Origin: Erwinia typographi
GTDB lineage: Bacteria > Pseudomonadota > Gammaproteobacteria > Enterobacterales > Enterobacteriaceae
Length of the DNA stretch: 64,000 nt
Assembly: GCF_000773975.1 (NCBI RefSeq)
Contig: NZ_JRUQ01000027.1
Coordinates: 124,001 to 188,000, forward strand
Direction: 5' to 3'
Shown here: in pieces, positions 20,240 to 29,266 of the stretch
Layout: every line of letters begins with the position of its first letter
How positions within the stretch are numbered: position 1 is the first letter of the stretch
The notes under the pieces: generated by a model
Seen by the model: the letters and a program-made list of their open reading frames with translations, nothing else
The model's database searches: none
What the model was told of the DNA's origin: nothing
Made by a program: the position numbers and the translations under genes

Positions 20240-20962
20240 TTATTGTTCCTTCAAAAATGAGTATTCAGAGGGCAGCGGTGTATCTGCCAGAAATTGATGG
20301 AATTGTTGCCAGGGAAGCAGTGGTTCTCGGATGCCATAGAGCGTGAGCGCTTTCAGGCAATCAGCAACGATGCGCTTATCTTGCGGAGCTTCCCATTCTG
20401 AGTGCTGGAATATTTCTCTGAGCTTGTGCCATTCCATGCCATGAAAATCCACTTGCGGAAACTCTGCTTTCAATTCAATAAACCAGTTTGCTGTTGTTCT
20501 AGGCAAATTGCCCAGAGCGAGAAAATGGACAGTATTTTTGGCGTCATCATCATGTAAATAGGTATAAAGTTCTTTTCGCCATTGCTGCTGATATTGCATA
20601 CCACCAGCCGGTGGTTTAACTTCAACGATCAGTGCAATATGTTCGAATGTGATCACCACATCGGGCTCAGCGAACCGTTCCTGACCAGAAAAATAAAGCT
20701 TCATGTTTTCATCAACTGGATTAGGAAAAACATATTTGGGCCAGAAATTGATGGACTCAAATGCTCCCCAACTTTCCCCGTTTATTCCCAGTAATGCTGA
20801 AAAAAAATGTTCCATTGCGGCAGGTGACAAATAGTTAATGCGGCTCCAGATTGCTGCAGTCAGTAAATCTTCATAGGACTGAAAAACTGTTCGCCAGCTT
20901 TGCGGTATCCCTTCATTGAGCGTTATTCTGCCCGCTTTCCCCTCCAGAATGGCATTTAACAC
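20240..20962 (-). CDS. PD-(D/E)xK nuclease-like protein, second gene of the operon
   Basis: About 240 residues. The sequence AEPDVVITFEHIALIVEVK gives the nuclease triad Asp101, Glu114 and Lys116 (numbering from the GTG start), preceded by SYEDLLTAAIWSRI (about 29-42), a helix typical of such nucleases. The open frame extends to 21100, but that would overlap the upstream gene by 145 bases. A GTG at 20962, seven bases into the overlap and preceded by AAGGGA, is the more natural start. Inferred DNA-cleaving effector. Confidence 0.65.
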   Translation of the reverse strand: MLNAILEGKAGRITLNEGIPQSWRTVFQSYEDLLTAAIWSRINYLSPAAMEHFFSALLGINGESWGAFESINFWPKYVFPNPVDENMKLYFSGQERFAEPDVVITFEHIALIVEVKPPAGGMQYQQQWRKELYTYLHDDDAKNTVHFLALGNLPRTTANWFIELKAEFPQVDFHGMEWHKLREIFQHSEWEAPQDKRIVADCLKALTLYGIREPLLPWQQFHQFLADTPLPSEYSFLKEQ

Positions 20963-22308
20963 TTGGTTTCCCTTTCTTCTAATGGATACTTGGATTCGTA
21001 ATGTTTTTTTCGTTGTGGAAAGGTCGATATTTCTTCGCCTCTCGGATCCCTTACTGCGTCCCATGACCACCAGGAGTCGCCAAACTCCTGCTGATACCAT
21101 TTTTCTTTCACAGCCCTATGCTGTAAATAATCCTCAGTATCACGCCCCCATACTTCGAGAGGAACGAAGTCTGCAGCATTGACATCCGTGAGTATGACAT
21201 CGGGATGATACTGATCTTCCGCTGAATCATAAATCAATGGCTTGATAAACTGGCGTCGTTCCTTGGCTAGCTTTTCTTCAATGATCCCTTCGTAAGATGA
21301 ATCGAGTGGGATCCATCGTTCACTAACCATCATAAAAACAACCTGACGAACACTTGCGGAAAAATATTCCTGGCCAGACTTTTCAGCTATTTTTTTTACA
21401 GGTACGTCGGTGACAGCAATAGCGATGATTTTACCGCCACGCTGCCACCATGCTACATCACGTGGAAATCTGGCTAAGGACCTTTCCCAACGTGAACTAT
21501 CGATGGTTAGATAAGGCATCCCGGCAGGAGGACTGCTCTTCGTTGTTCCTGCTAGAGGCAGATTATTGCCAACATTCATAGTTGGAGACCATGCATTAAG
21601 TTCTGAGATAGCGATCAGACGGCGACTGTTCGCGCAGGCATAACTTACAGCCTTCTTATTGGCGTGCTCGTTCCCTTGTAGCAATAGAACATCGGCCAGA
21701 ACTGTGCGGCCTTGTTTAATGCTGCTGGCTTCTTTTTGCAAACGGGTCATGACTGTTGTAAGCCTTCTCTTGCCTTCAAGCCATGGGGCCCATTCATTTA
21801 ATCCTGTGTTCTCCCAAAGCAAATGAAGAAGACCTAGCATCTTCATTTTCCTAAGGCGTTTGACTTGCTTTCTTTCCCTTGGAGGATGCATTGCAGCTGG
21901 AGCAGCTCGTTCAGGGTCCGCCGTCGATACGCGTAACGAAAAATCTAATCCGATACGAAGGGTTCCGTCCTCCTCTTCCCTGACAGCCGCTGATGAATAT
22001 GCTTTTGCACCACCATCAGTATTTATACGAGAGTAGTATGAGCAGGATGGTTTGTGCCGAGGACCGGTGTTTGGGTTACGACAGAGAGTAAATAGACCGG
22101 AGCCTTTGTTGCTTCTGACATAAAGCTTAAGTTCCTGAGCTGGATCACAGCAGCAGGTCGCAATGTAATTGCGGTTATCCCTGGCGAGTTTAAGTGAGTG
22201 CTGGAAAAAGTTGGGTGGCGTGGATTTTTGTTGCTCAGGCGAAAAGTAATACGGTTTTTCTTTATCAAGAAGATGTACGCAGACCTTTGGCTGTTGCTTC
22301 CTTTCCAT
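20956..22308 (-). CDS. DUF1173-like protein, first gene of the operon
   Basis: About 450 residues. The N-terminus has clustered cysteines (CCCDP, LCRN, CSYYS; about residues 50-92). The C-terminal part reads like DUF1173 of integrative elements (PDVILTDVNAADFVPLEVWG, then a tail that could carry a nuclease-like fold with D...EVWG). A GTG lies three codons upstream of the ATG at 22308; the ATG has the better spacing to AAGG. DUF1173 proteins are of unknown function, usually on conjugative or integrative elements. My family call is from pattern recall, moderate confidence. Confidence 0.55.
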   Translation of the reverse strand: MERKQQPKVCVHLLDKEKPYYFSPEQQKSTPPNFFQHSLKLARDNRNYIATCCCDPAQELKLYVRSNKGSGLFTLCRNPNTGPRHKPSCSYYSRINTDGGAKAYSSAAVREEEDGTLRIGLDFSLRVSTADPERAAPAAMHPPRERKQVKRLRKMKMLGLLHLLWENTGLNEWAPWLEGKRRLTTVMTRLQKEASSIKQGRTVLADVLLLQGNEHANKKAVSYACANSRRLIAISELNAWSPTMNVGNNLPLAGTTKSSPPAGMPYLTIDSSRWERSLARFPRDVAWWQRGGKIIAIAVTDVPVKKIAEKSGQEYFSASVRQVVFMMVSERWIPLDSSYEGIIEEKLAKERRQFIKPLIYDSAEDQYHPDVILTDVNAADFVPLEVWGRDTEDYLQHRAVKEKWYQQEFGDSWWSWDAVRDPRGEEISTFPQRKKHYESKYPLEERETKC

Positions 22309-22437
22309 TGACTTCACCTTTGTGATTGTCTTCCAGTTGATGTTTTATCGCATTCGCCAAGATTGTTCAAATATCCCACATTTAAATAATGGGTTATAGA
22401 TCTTTAAGTCGCAGCGCCAAAACTCAGATGGTAAGAA

Positions 22438-22860
22438 CTAGGCACTAATGGCATAGATCCAATCTTCACATTGCGGGCATACCTTTTCACCATTCCAACA
22501 GATATGGCACCAGCAGCAATGCCAATTCTGCTTAGTCGTTTTGCAGGGAAGCTGGCGGGAGTTCGCAGGTTGTAGAGGAGCGAATTGTACACGTAGCGTC
22601 TGTTTTGGAGGTTTACTCCCGATGGCTAAATTATTAGCAGATTTGCTGTAGGGGCAAGTTGTAAGTAATTTTGCAGTCTCCAGACGCAGTGGCGTATGAA
22701 CAAAGCTTTTTACTCCTGTAAGTTCATCAATAACAACGCTGATTTTCAGTCTGCAACATTCGCAGAACAGGATATCGTAATCCTCTTGTACCACCGTTTC
22801 CGGTACGACCCATTCGCCATGATAGGTGATGGCACAGGGCGCATAGACAGGTTCATACAT
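22438..22860 (-). CDS. Putative zinc-ribbon protein
   Basis: 140 residues from the ATG at 22860, which has AGGAG seven bases upstream; the longer open frame starts inside untranslated sequence. Cysteines come as CECC (about residue 34), then a C-terminal CCWCHIC...CPQC cluster, consistent with a zinc-binding ribbon. Small zinc-ribbon proteins of this sort commonly follow the inovirus Gp2-like gene in enterobacterial satellites. Function unknown. Confidence 0.6.
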   Translation of the reverse strand: MYEPVYAPCAITYHGEWVVPETVVQEDYDILFCECCRLKISVVIDELTGVKSFVHTPLRLETAKLLTTCPYSKSANNLAIGSKPPKQTLRVQFAPLQPANSRQLPCKTTKQNWHCCWCHICWNGEKVCPQCEDWIYAISA

Positions 22861-22933
22861 AATTAAACTCCTGATGAAATGAAAAATGCCAGCAAGAGCT
22901 GCTGGCATTATGTCGTTATGTGGCCTGTAGAGG

Positions 22934-23986
22934 CTACGAAGGTTGAGCACGATTCCTGCCGGGTCTGCCAGCTTTGTTGAGTGTTTTCACTTCACCCCTG
23001 CCAAAGGTTCTCATGTTGCCAGGTAATGCCAGACGAGCGAACGTATCTATCTTGGTTAGATACCCCACAGCACACTGTAGTCCTTCCTGCTTAACGATAT
23101 CGTCATGCTTCACCATCCCTATACCTGATTTCACATAACGCTCAGGCTGTGCATTACAGTTGAAGTAAGTGCCTTTGCCTTCTGTAATAACCGACGTCCA
23201 GTACTCACCAAACTGTTTACAGAGACTGATATCGCTGCGGGCTTTATTACCATCAAGGAAGAACAGCGTGTGGTAATGGAAACCTCTGTCAGGTCCATAT
23301 TCCAGCTTCCACACCATGCCCAGTACATGTTTGAACAATCGTTTTCTTTTCATGTTGCGAAGCAGTTGCTGACGTTGTTGTTTTGCTATTTCTGGCGTAA
23401 TGCTGCCTGAGTGCATTTTCGCCCATGATAGGTCCAGGCGGAGAACCAGCAGTCGTGCATGATTATTAAAAAGATGCTGGATATAATTCGTCACCCCTTT
23501 CAAGTTCTTCATTGAATTTCTTTGGTATTTTCTGAGGTCTTGCCTAAAAGCAGAATTATTTACTTCATCACGATATTCAGTTACAAGCTGATTCAACATC
23601 ATAGCGGTATTAGTCGCATCTGAATTGATGATTGCGCCATTGTAAATTCTGCAATAAAAATCATACCGTTTACGTACTTGCTGGAAAAAGGTGATTAATG
23701 GATGAAGCTTACGAAACTGAAGGAATATATCAGGTATCTGGTCAAGCAGATGTATAACCTTCAACACAGCAAGAGTACTACTGGTTTGTTTATATCCAGA
23801 GCTATTAAGTCGGGTTGTAAATGGTAATGTCTTTTGGCGTATTATCTTTTTCAGTAACGTATATACGTGGTGGAGTTTTTCAATGTTAATACTGTTGTCT
23901 GTTATGGATATTAGCATTGAATTATTTTCGTTATGGATCTCAGCACAACTAAGAAAGATATCGTCTGATATACTCATTTTATTCAT
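22934..23986 (-). CDS. Inovirus-type Gp2 / YagK-YfjJ family protein
   Basis: About 350 residues. The C-terminal half has the replication-initiator-like pattern of the YagK/YfjJ/inovirus Gp2 family: LLVLRLDLSW, then KLEYGPDRGFHYHTLFFLDG (the HYH resembles the metal-binding HUH motif), then GEYW and VGYLTKID. It may act in replication of the satellite element by nicking or origin recognition. The start is uncertain: ATGs at 24010, 23986 and 23977 are all possible and none has a strong ribosome site. Confidence 0.75.
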   Translation of the reverse strand: MNKMSISDDIFLSCAEIHNENNSMLISITDNSINIEKLHHVYTLLKKIIRQKTLPFTTRLNSSGYKQTSSTLAVLKVIHLLDQIPDIFLQFRKLHPLITFFQQVRKRYDFYCRIYNGAIINSDATNTAMMLNQLVTEYRDEVNNSAFRQDLRKYQRNSMKNLKGVTNYIQHLFNNHARLLVLRLDLSWAKMHSGSITPEIAKQQRQQLLRNMKRKRLFKHVLGMVWKLEYGPDRGFHYHTLFFLDGNKARSDISLCKQFGEYWTSVITEGKGTYFNCNAQPERYVKSGIGMVKHDDIVKQEGLQCAVGYLTKIDTFARLALPGNMRTFGRGEVKTLNKAGRPGRNRAQPS

Positions 23987-24258
23987 ATCCAAAATAGAGC
24001 CACAATACATCGGAGTGATTGTGGCTTTAAGAGTTATATGCGTTTATACACACATGAATCTTTCTTTTGCCTAATGGGTGAAGTAATTAATGATTGTCTT
24101 ACCTGCTATGATGTCAGTTATGATTAATGACAACATCAATTCAATAAAATAAGAACCTTAATTGAAATAAGGAATTTATCCAGGAAGAGTAAGGCTAGCA
24201 AGATAAAATGGCATGTATAAAGTTAGTGACTATTGCAGCAGGGTATAAAGGTAAAATG

Positions 24259-24465
24259 TTACTCAGTACGGGATTGGTTAATTTTCTCTTTAAACCACAT
24301 TACCACTTCGCTTTCCAGCCAACGAGAACTACGTCCCATTTTAATTGGCTTCGGGAACTTTCCTTCCTGAATCTGCTTATAAAACCATTTATCAGACATA
24401 CCAGTAAAGCGGACAATAAATGCCATATCAACCATCTGGTCGTTGTGAATATCAATTAAGCTCAT
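24259..24465 (-). CDS. alpA: AlpA family DNA-binding regulator
   Basis: 68-residue helix-turn-helix protein. MAFIVRFTGMSDKWFYKQIQ followed by GKFPKPIKMGRSSRWLESEV is the standard AlpA/excisionase-like signature. GGAG precedes the ATG by six bases. In P4-like elements AlpA-type proteins act as excision factors and as activators of the integrase or of satellite genes. It lies upstream of the Gp2-like gene on the same strand, separated by about 250 bp. Confidence 0.88.
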   Translation of the reverse strand: MSLIDIHNDQMVDMAFIVRFTGMSDKWFYKQIQEGKFPKPIKMGRSSRWLESEVVMWFKEKINQSRTE

Positions 24466-24817
24466 GAAAGTCTCCGGAGATGTATCAGGAGGACACCGGG
24501 CGGCATCCTTTCATGTCATAGGCTGCGTATGTACGGTTTTACATATGGTTACCGTATTCACTCTGTTTAGGCTTTTAGTCACAGTACAAGACATGCTCCG
24601 TATATCTCACGGATTCTTAGTCGACCTGTTTGCACGTAATGGATTTCATCTGCAATCCTGCAGAAGAGGAAGCCCAGTTTTTCATGTGAAAAGTGCCTTG
24701 TAATAGGTTCTATATGGATTTTTATGCCTACGTTTTATCTACGAATATTGCTATGTTTTACACTATGATTTATCCTTTCAGAATAATTTCAACTTAAGTT
24801 AAAAAGGATAACTCATC
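24466..24817. other. Divergent intergenic region
   Basis: 352 bp between alpA (minus) and the 198-residue gene (plus). No convincing gene: a 79-codon open frame on the plus strand has no homology I recognise and reads against alpA's upstream region. It should hold the promoters of both neighbours; no consensus pair stands out. Confidence 0.4.
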
Positions 24818-25414
24818 ATGAACGAAGAAATATGGATAGATATAAAAACGAAACGTGATGTTAGGTTGTTTTTATGGCGTGAAGGAAATAATGCCGCTAT
24901 TGAAAACTACCGACAATCAAAAGGAATAAAGGCATTTAATCAAAACCACATTTATGGTGAAGACTCTTTTTTAGCAGCACAGGCGATCAATGAAGCCTTT
25001 TATATTCTTTATAATGAGTCAGACGCACTGCTCTCATATGTCTATAATTTTAAGAAAGCAAAAGAGGCCTTATTGCCATCAAAAGAGTTCAGTTGGTTCA
25101 AACGGTGCAACGATGCATGCTATTTTGCATGGCTATTTGTCAGAGGGTTGAGTAATAGGAATAAATATCTTGTAAACACTACAAACCCCCAGGATCTCAT
25201 CGTCCATTTCAGAACATCGTATTATTATCTTGTCAAAAACCATTATCCTGACAGTCATCGTGAACGTATTGAATGCATAGAGGACTTCTTTGACAGATTT
25301 CCTTATGATTTGTCAGTTAAATTATCTATCATGTCTGATATAAGGGATGAATGGAACAAACACAGTCACTTAATAAATAAGTTACCATTCAAAAAAATGA
25401 TAAAAACAAAATAA
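24818..25414 (+). CDS. Unknown island protein (possible N-terminal part of a frameshifted gene)
   Basis: 198 residues, soluble, rich in Tyr, Phe and Lys, no signal peptide; AAGGATAACTCATC gives the ribosome site. I do not recognise the family. The frame ends 17 bases after a run of seven A residues (25391-25397), and the next reading frame (-1) is open from 25381 to 25974 and gives natural-looking sequence (INWTWKYINKDKIGILNGS) before its first ATG. One protein of about 390 residues is therefore a real possibility. Confidence 0.6.
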   Translation: MNEEIWIDIKTKRDVRLFLWREGNNAAIENYRQSKGIKAFNQNHIYGEDSFLAAQAINEAFYILYNESDALLSYVYNFKKAKEALLPSKEFSWFKRCNDACYFAWLFVRGLSNRNKYLVNTTNPQDLIVHFRTSYYYLVKNHYPDSHRERIECIEDFFDRFPYDLSVKLSIMSDIRDEWNKHSHLINKLPFKKMIKTK

Positions 25415-25476
25415 ACTGGACATGGAAGTATATCAATAAGGATAAAATCGGAATCCTTAATGGTTCTATAAAGAGA

Positions 25477-25974
25477 ATGCAGGATAAATACATTAAAGAA
25501 AACTCTGCATCTCCTGATTTATTGCATGGTTTATTCAGTTCTGCTATTAATGGATATATTCACAATCCTCATTTTCTTAGCCTTTTTAGGCCATCTACAA
25601 CAACTGAAAAATATTTAGCGTTGCGCTGTATTTATACGTCCTTCTATCATCAAGATATGAAATTTATTACCCGTTTAAAAAAGGCATGGGAGTCATCGAA
25701 CTACAGGGGAAAAGTTAAGTCACAATCTCAAGGTCGACAAAAAACAATAGCAGTTTCTAAAAATAATGAATTGGATAGCCATGGTGTTATTGACTGTGTC
25801 ACGCCTACCGTATCAATTCTACCGGATGTGGAACCACCTCATAAAAAAACATTGATCGAAGCAATCAATGAAAGTCTGATTAAAAAAGAAATTATTCCTG
25901 TAGAAAATAACGAAGATGGAAATGAGAATAAAAATGATGAGCCTCCCTCCTTGTGTGACATGATACCTTACTAG
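25477..25974 (+). CDS. Unknown island protein (possible C-terminal part of the preceding gene)
   Basis: 165 residues from the first ATG, soluble, with a basic middle (KVKSQSQGRQK) and an acidic C-terminus. The same frame is open from 25381, and codons before the ATG look coding. The ATG has only a weak AAAGAGA ribosome site. Either an independent gene overlapping the upstream one, or its continuation through a -1 frameshift or slippage at the A7 tract. Function unknown. Confidence 0.5.
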   Translation: MQDKYIKENSASPDLLHGLFSSAINGYIHNPHFLSLFRPSTTTEKYLALRCIYTSFYHQDMKFITRLKKAWESSNYRGKVKSQSQGRQKTIAVSKNNELDSHGVIDCVTPTVSILPDVEPPHKKTLIEAINESLIKKEIIPVENNEDGNENKNDEPPSLCDMIPY

Positions 25975-26335
25975 CTATTTCATCTTTAAGACCGGATGAG
26001 GTTATTAATATAAATATGATCTTAGTTAATAACTCCAGCTTAATCTAGAATATTTCCAACCTATATCATCCGCATGCTGGCACTCCGATTCATGCTAACC
26101 GCATTGGTGCTAGCACATTGATCTGCAGTACCGATCGATACAAACCACTGTGATAGTTTTTAACTATCAATTTTTATGAATCGATCATTATTTTTATAGA
26201 TTAAAACGATCAATTTCCTGAAACTGATCTGTATTAACGATTATCCGCTAGCTCATTTAATGAATACGATCAGCCTGCTTCCCTTAAAACGGAAGCGGGC
26301 TTTTTTGTATTTAAATCATCAGGAAAGGAAACCAA
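25975..26335. other. Intergenic region with palindromes
   Basis: 361 bp without a gene. It holds a palindrome TGATAGTT-TTT-AACTATCA (26151-26169), several CGATCA words downstream of it, and a terminator (26273-26306) just before the next gene. Confidence 0.5.
26273..26306 (+). terminator. Rho-independent terminator
   Basis: GCCTGCTTCC / GGAAGCGGGC stem (one G-T pair, eight-base loop) followed by six T residues. It would end transcription from the left before the gene at 26336. Confidence 0.75.
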
Positions 26336-26770
26336 ATGCTCAGAAACCATTACGCAACTCTGGCTGGATTAGTGCTGCTTAGCCACAGTGCCAGCGCCGT
26401 ACAGGCTGACCAGCAATGGGGTGACTGGTACGGGAACATCAGTGCCATGGAGTTTGAACTCAATACTCAAAATGCTTCCGGCGAAGTGCTCACACTGACC
26501 TGCACAAGCGGAAAGCTGGCTCTTGCTTACAGCGTGCCTGCAGAGGATTACCGCGTCTCGTCACAAACAGGGTTTTCTGAGCCTGGCGTCAGTATCAATG
26601 GTACGAACCATCCTCTGAACGAAACGGCCTTTACTGCGTTAAAAGCGACAAGTTAAAAAGATGTAATAAAAATGACCTCTATGAATGCCGCTATCTCTAA
26701 TAAATTCAGCGCCAAAGGGCTGAATGAGGCGCTGGCTGATACCACATGGCAGGACTGTATTAATCATTAA
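26336..26770 (+). pseudogene. Exported hypothetical protein interrupted by a stop codon
   Basis: The first 106 codons give a Sec signal peptide (cleavage near SASA|VQA) and a short secreted protein. A TAA at 26654 ends it, but the same frame continues at once for 38 more codons (KDVIKMTSMNAAISNKFSAK, ending ...TWQDCINH) to a stop at 26770. The sequence after the stop looks coding, so a single nonsense change probably split a 144-residue gene. If the shorter product is the real one, its C-terminus is unusually abrupt. Family not recognised. Confidence 0.5.
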
Positions 26771-26789
26771 TTAACTGAAAGGAAACCTT

Positions 26790-27593
26790 ATGCGTAAACT
26801 CGTTGTTTTATCTCTCAGCTCCGCAGCACTGTTTATTCCTTTGGTCTCGTCTGCAATGACAATTCACGGCGACATACATCCCGAACGCTATACCTTCTTT
26901 TTGACTCAGGAAGGGAGTAATCAGCTGAAACAGGCAAATGACCGGATAGCGAAGAATCCGCAGGCTTATACGCTTGATGTGAATCATACAGGCATTCAGC
27001 CCTATGATGCTGTTCGCTGGGACGGAAAACCTGTAAAGGCCGTCACCTGTGTCCTGGTAGATGGCGTGATGATGGGACAAAAAGCTACGTGGTCACAATG
27101 TAAAGACGAGAGCGGTGCTGAGTATTTCGGCAATAAAGGCTGGCTGGTACGTGAGTACGTCGCAAAAGCCTGTGAAGTCGGAAAATCAGATTGTCCTGTT
27201 TATCTTGTACTTCAGACAGATCCTCCAACAATGCATAGCGATATGGCTAATTTCGTTCCTGCCCCTAAAAACTTTAATGCTTCGACAAGCCTGACGGATG
27301 AAATTAAATCTGAAGGTTGCCAGATGGCGGATAACTCATTTGAACATGCCAAAAGTAGTCTGCGTTGTCGTGCCATTAATACCGTGCGTTTCATCCGTAA
27401 ACAAAATACCGAAGCGGCATATGAAGCAGATTTAACCACCACGACGGGTGAAGCACTCACTATGACAGTGGGATACACCTACGGTAATGCCTCCAGCAAA
27501 GAGCCGGGTTGGCGCACAATTTCGGTCAACCAGGGAGACATCATTACTGATATCCGTAAGCAGGGCCAGTGGGTTCCCAATGGTTATAAATAA
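26790..27593 (+). CDS. Exported protein of unknown function
   Basis: 267 residues with a clear Sec signal peptide (cleavage after VSSA, about residue 22). The mature protein has several cysteines (CVLVDG, QCKDE, ACEVGKSDCP, EGCQ, RCRA) suggesting disulfides in the periplasm. AAAGGAAACC precedes the ATG. It follows another exported gene by 20 bases, so they are probably one unit. Family not recognised. Confidence 0.65.
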   Translation: MRKLVVLSLSSAALFIPLVSSAMTIHGDIHPERYTFFLTQEGSNQLKQANDRIAKNPQAYTLDVNHTGIQPYDAVRWDGKPVKAVTCVLVDGVMMGQKATWSQCKDESGAEYFGNKGWLVREYVAKACEVGKSDCPVYLVLQTDPPTMHSDMANFVPAPKNFNASTSLTDEIKSEGCQMADNSFEHAKSSLRCRAINTVRFIRKQNTEAAYEADLTTTTGEALTMTVGYTYGNASSKEPGWRTISVNQGDIITDIRKQGQWVPNGYK

Positions 27594-27643
27594 CCTTATC
27601 AGTGAGATAACTTTTTATTCGGCATTCAACTAATGGAGGTTCA

Positions 27644-27823
27644 GTGGGAAAAACATTACAGCAGGAAACGCCACTAACTGTGGGCTGTACCTGGCAACTT
27701 GTTTTGAGTGTTGCCGGTGTGACATTGATGCGCAGCAATTCTGTTGCGGTTAAAGCTCTGGGAGCCAGCCTCACCACACTGAGTCTGATACGTATCATTA
27801 AAAAACTCGCCACGCTTGCCTGA
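27644..27823 (+). CDS. Small protein (59 residues), GTG start
   Basis: GTG start with GGAGG four bases upstream. The product begins MGKTLQQETPLTVG, has a hydrophobic stretch (WQLVLSVAGVTLM) and a basic C-terminus (LIRIIKKLATLA). It fits tightly between the exported gene and the next one in the same direction, and is typical of unannotated small genes in CP4-like islands. Possibly membrane associated. Confidence 0.5.
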   Translation: MGKTLQQETPLTVGCTWQLVLSVAGVTLMRSNSVAVKALGASLTTLSLIRIIKKLATLA

Positions 27824-27858
27824 ACACCCGTCCAGTGAGCTCGGAGGATAAAAGCAAT

Positions 27859-28299
27859 ATGTCTGAAAATACCCAGGGGAAACTCAAGGGACTGAAAGAG
27901 AAAGTGAGTATGCGGCGAAATGTCTCCTCCACTGATAACCCGGTTGAGCAGGTAGAAGAAAATGTCAGTGAGCAAACGACAGAAGGGCCAGAATCCCGTA
28001 CTACTCGATATAAGCGATTGCTCGACAGTATCGTCATCAATGGGTTGCTGAATATTGCCGAAGATAAACTTAGTGACGATATTTTTATCGAGTCGGTGTT
28101 CAGTAGGGCTTATGAACTTCTGCCCGTGCCGGTGAGACTGGTTGTCAGAAGGGAATGGTGCCTGGGTTATCTCCAGTCACGGAAAGCACCGTTACTGGCG
28201 CAGCTCCAGCTATACCGGGCCGAAAGGCACGGCTCAGCAGAACCGGTGCCGCCTGATGTGGAACCAGCCCTGCAACCCACGTTGCCACCAGCGACCTAA
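27859..28299 (+). CDS. Hypothetical CP4-type island protein
   Basis: 146 residues from the ATG at 27859, which has GGAGGA nine bases upstream; an in-frame GTG at 27835 is less well placed. The first 60 residues are polar and probably disordered; the rest (RLLDSIVINGLLNIAEDKLS onward) is helical. The tail is rich in proline. It precedes the DUF932 gene, as in E. coli CP4 prophages. Function unknown. Confidence 0.6.
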   Translation: MSENTQGKLKGLKEKVSMRRNVSSTDNPVEQVEENVSEQTTEGPESRTTRYKRLLDSIVINGLLNIAEDKLSDDIFIESVFSRAYELLPVPVRLVVRREWCLGYLQSRKAPLLAQLQLYRAERHGSAEPVPPDVEPALQPTLPPAT

Positions 28300-28322
28300 T
28301 CAGACTCATTAATAACAGTCAG

Positions 28323-28348
28323 GGCCATCCTTCGGGGTGGCCTTTTTT
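28323..28348 (+). terminator. Rho-independent terminator
   Basis: GGCCATCC-TTCG-GGGTGGCC stem with UUCG tetraloop and six T residues, 24 bases after the preceding stop codon and 27 before the DUF932 start. Confidence 0.8.
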
Positions 28349-28374
28349 ATGCCGATTTTTCACAGGAGTTTTTT

Positions 28375-29196
28375 ATGACCCGATTAGCCAGCCGCTTTGG
28401 TGCGGTTAACCTCGTACGCCGTGACCGTCCGTTAACCCGCGACGAACTGGCGCATTATGTGCCGAGTGTTTTTAGCGAAGAAAAGCATGAATCCCGCAGT
28501 GACAGGTACACCTACATTCCAACTATTTCCCTGCTCGATAACCTGCAACGCGAGGGCTTCCAGCCATTCTTCGCGTGCCAGACCAGAGTCCGCGACCAGA
28601 GTAAACGAGAGCATACGAAACACATGCTGCGCCTGCGTCGTGAAGGCCAGATTACGGGCAAACAGGTTCCGGAAATAATTCTGCTTAACAGCCATGACGG
28701 CTCCAGTTCATATCAGATGCTACCGGGGTTATTCAGAGCGGTTTGCCAAAATGGGCTGATTTGCGGTGAGAGTTTTGGTGAAGTTCGTGTTCCACATAAA
28801 GGCAACGTAGTAGAGAAAGTCATAGAAGGGGCTTACGAAGTACTGGGGATATTTGACCGCGTAGAAGAGAAGCGCGATGCCATGCAGTCGTTGATGTTAC
28901 CGCCACCCGCACAGCAGGCGATGGCGAAAGCAGCATTAACCTATCGCTTTGGTGAAGAGCATCAGCCGGTGACGGAATCGCAGATCCTTTCCCCGCGCCG
29001 CTGGCAGGATGAAAGTAACGACCTGTGGACCACTTATCAGCGCATTCAGGAAAACCTGATTAAAGGTGGGCTGTCGGGGCGAACTACCCAGGGTAAACGC
29101 GCTCACACTCGAGCAGTGAAAGGTATCGACGGTGATGTGAAGCTCAATCGTGCGCTGTGGGTGATGGCGGAGAATATGCTGCACCTCGCTTCATGA
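28375..29196 (+). CDS. DUF932 protein (YafZ/YfjQ family)
   Basis: 273-residue DUF932 protein as found in E. coli CP4-6 and CP4-57 (YafZ, YfjQ). SRFGAVNLVRRDRPLTRDEL opens the protein; a central segment (PEIILLNSHDGSSSYQMLPG) and RAVCQNGLICGE are characteristic. The family is also phage encoded and of unknown function. CAGGAG lies seven bases before the ATG. First gene of the radC-DUF987-cbeA-cbtA block. Confidence 0.88.
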   Translation: MTRLASRFGAVNLVRRDRPLTRDELAHYVPSVFSEEKHESRSDRYTYIPTISLLDNLQREGFQPFFACQTRVRDQSKREHTKHMLRLRREGQITGKQVPEIILLNSHDGSSSYQMLPGLFRAVCQNGLICGESFGEVRVPHKGNVVEKVIEGAYEVLGIFDRVEEKRDAMQSLMLPPPAQQAMAKAALTYRFGEEHQPVTESQILSPRRWQDESNDLWTTYQRIQENLIKGGLSGRTTQGKRAHTRAVKGIDGDVKLNRALWVMAENMLHLAS

Positions 29197-29266
29197 AACT
29201 TTTTACCATCCATCTCTTTATGCCCTGCCACTAAGCCGACGGGGCAATTTATTTTAAGGAGCAATT

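Noticed and set aside
24208-24459. Plus-strand open frame over alpA
   Set aside because: Antisense to a clear AlpA helix-turn-helix gene.
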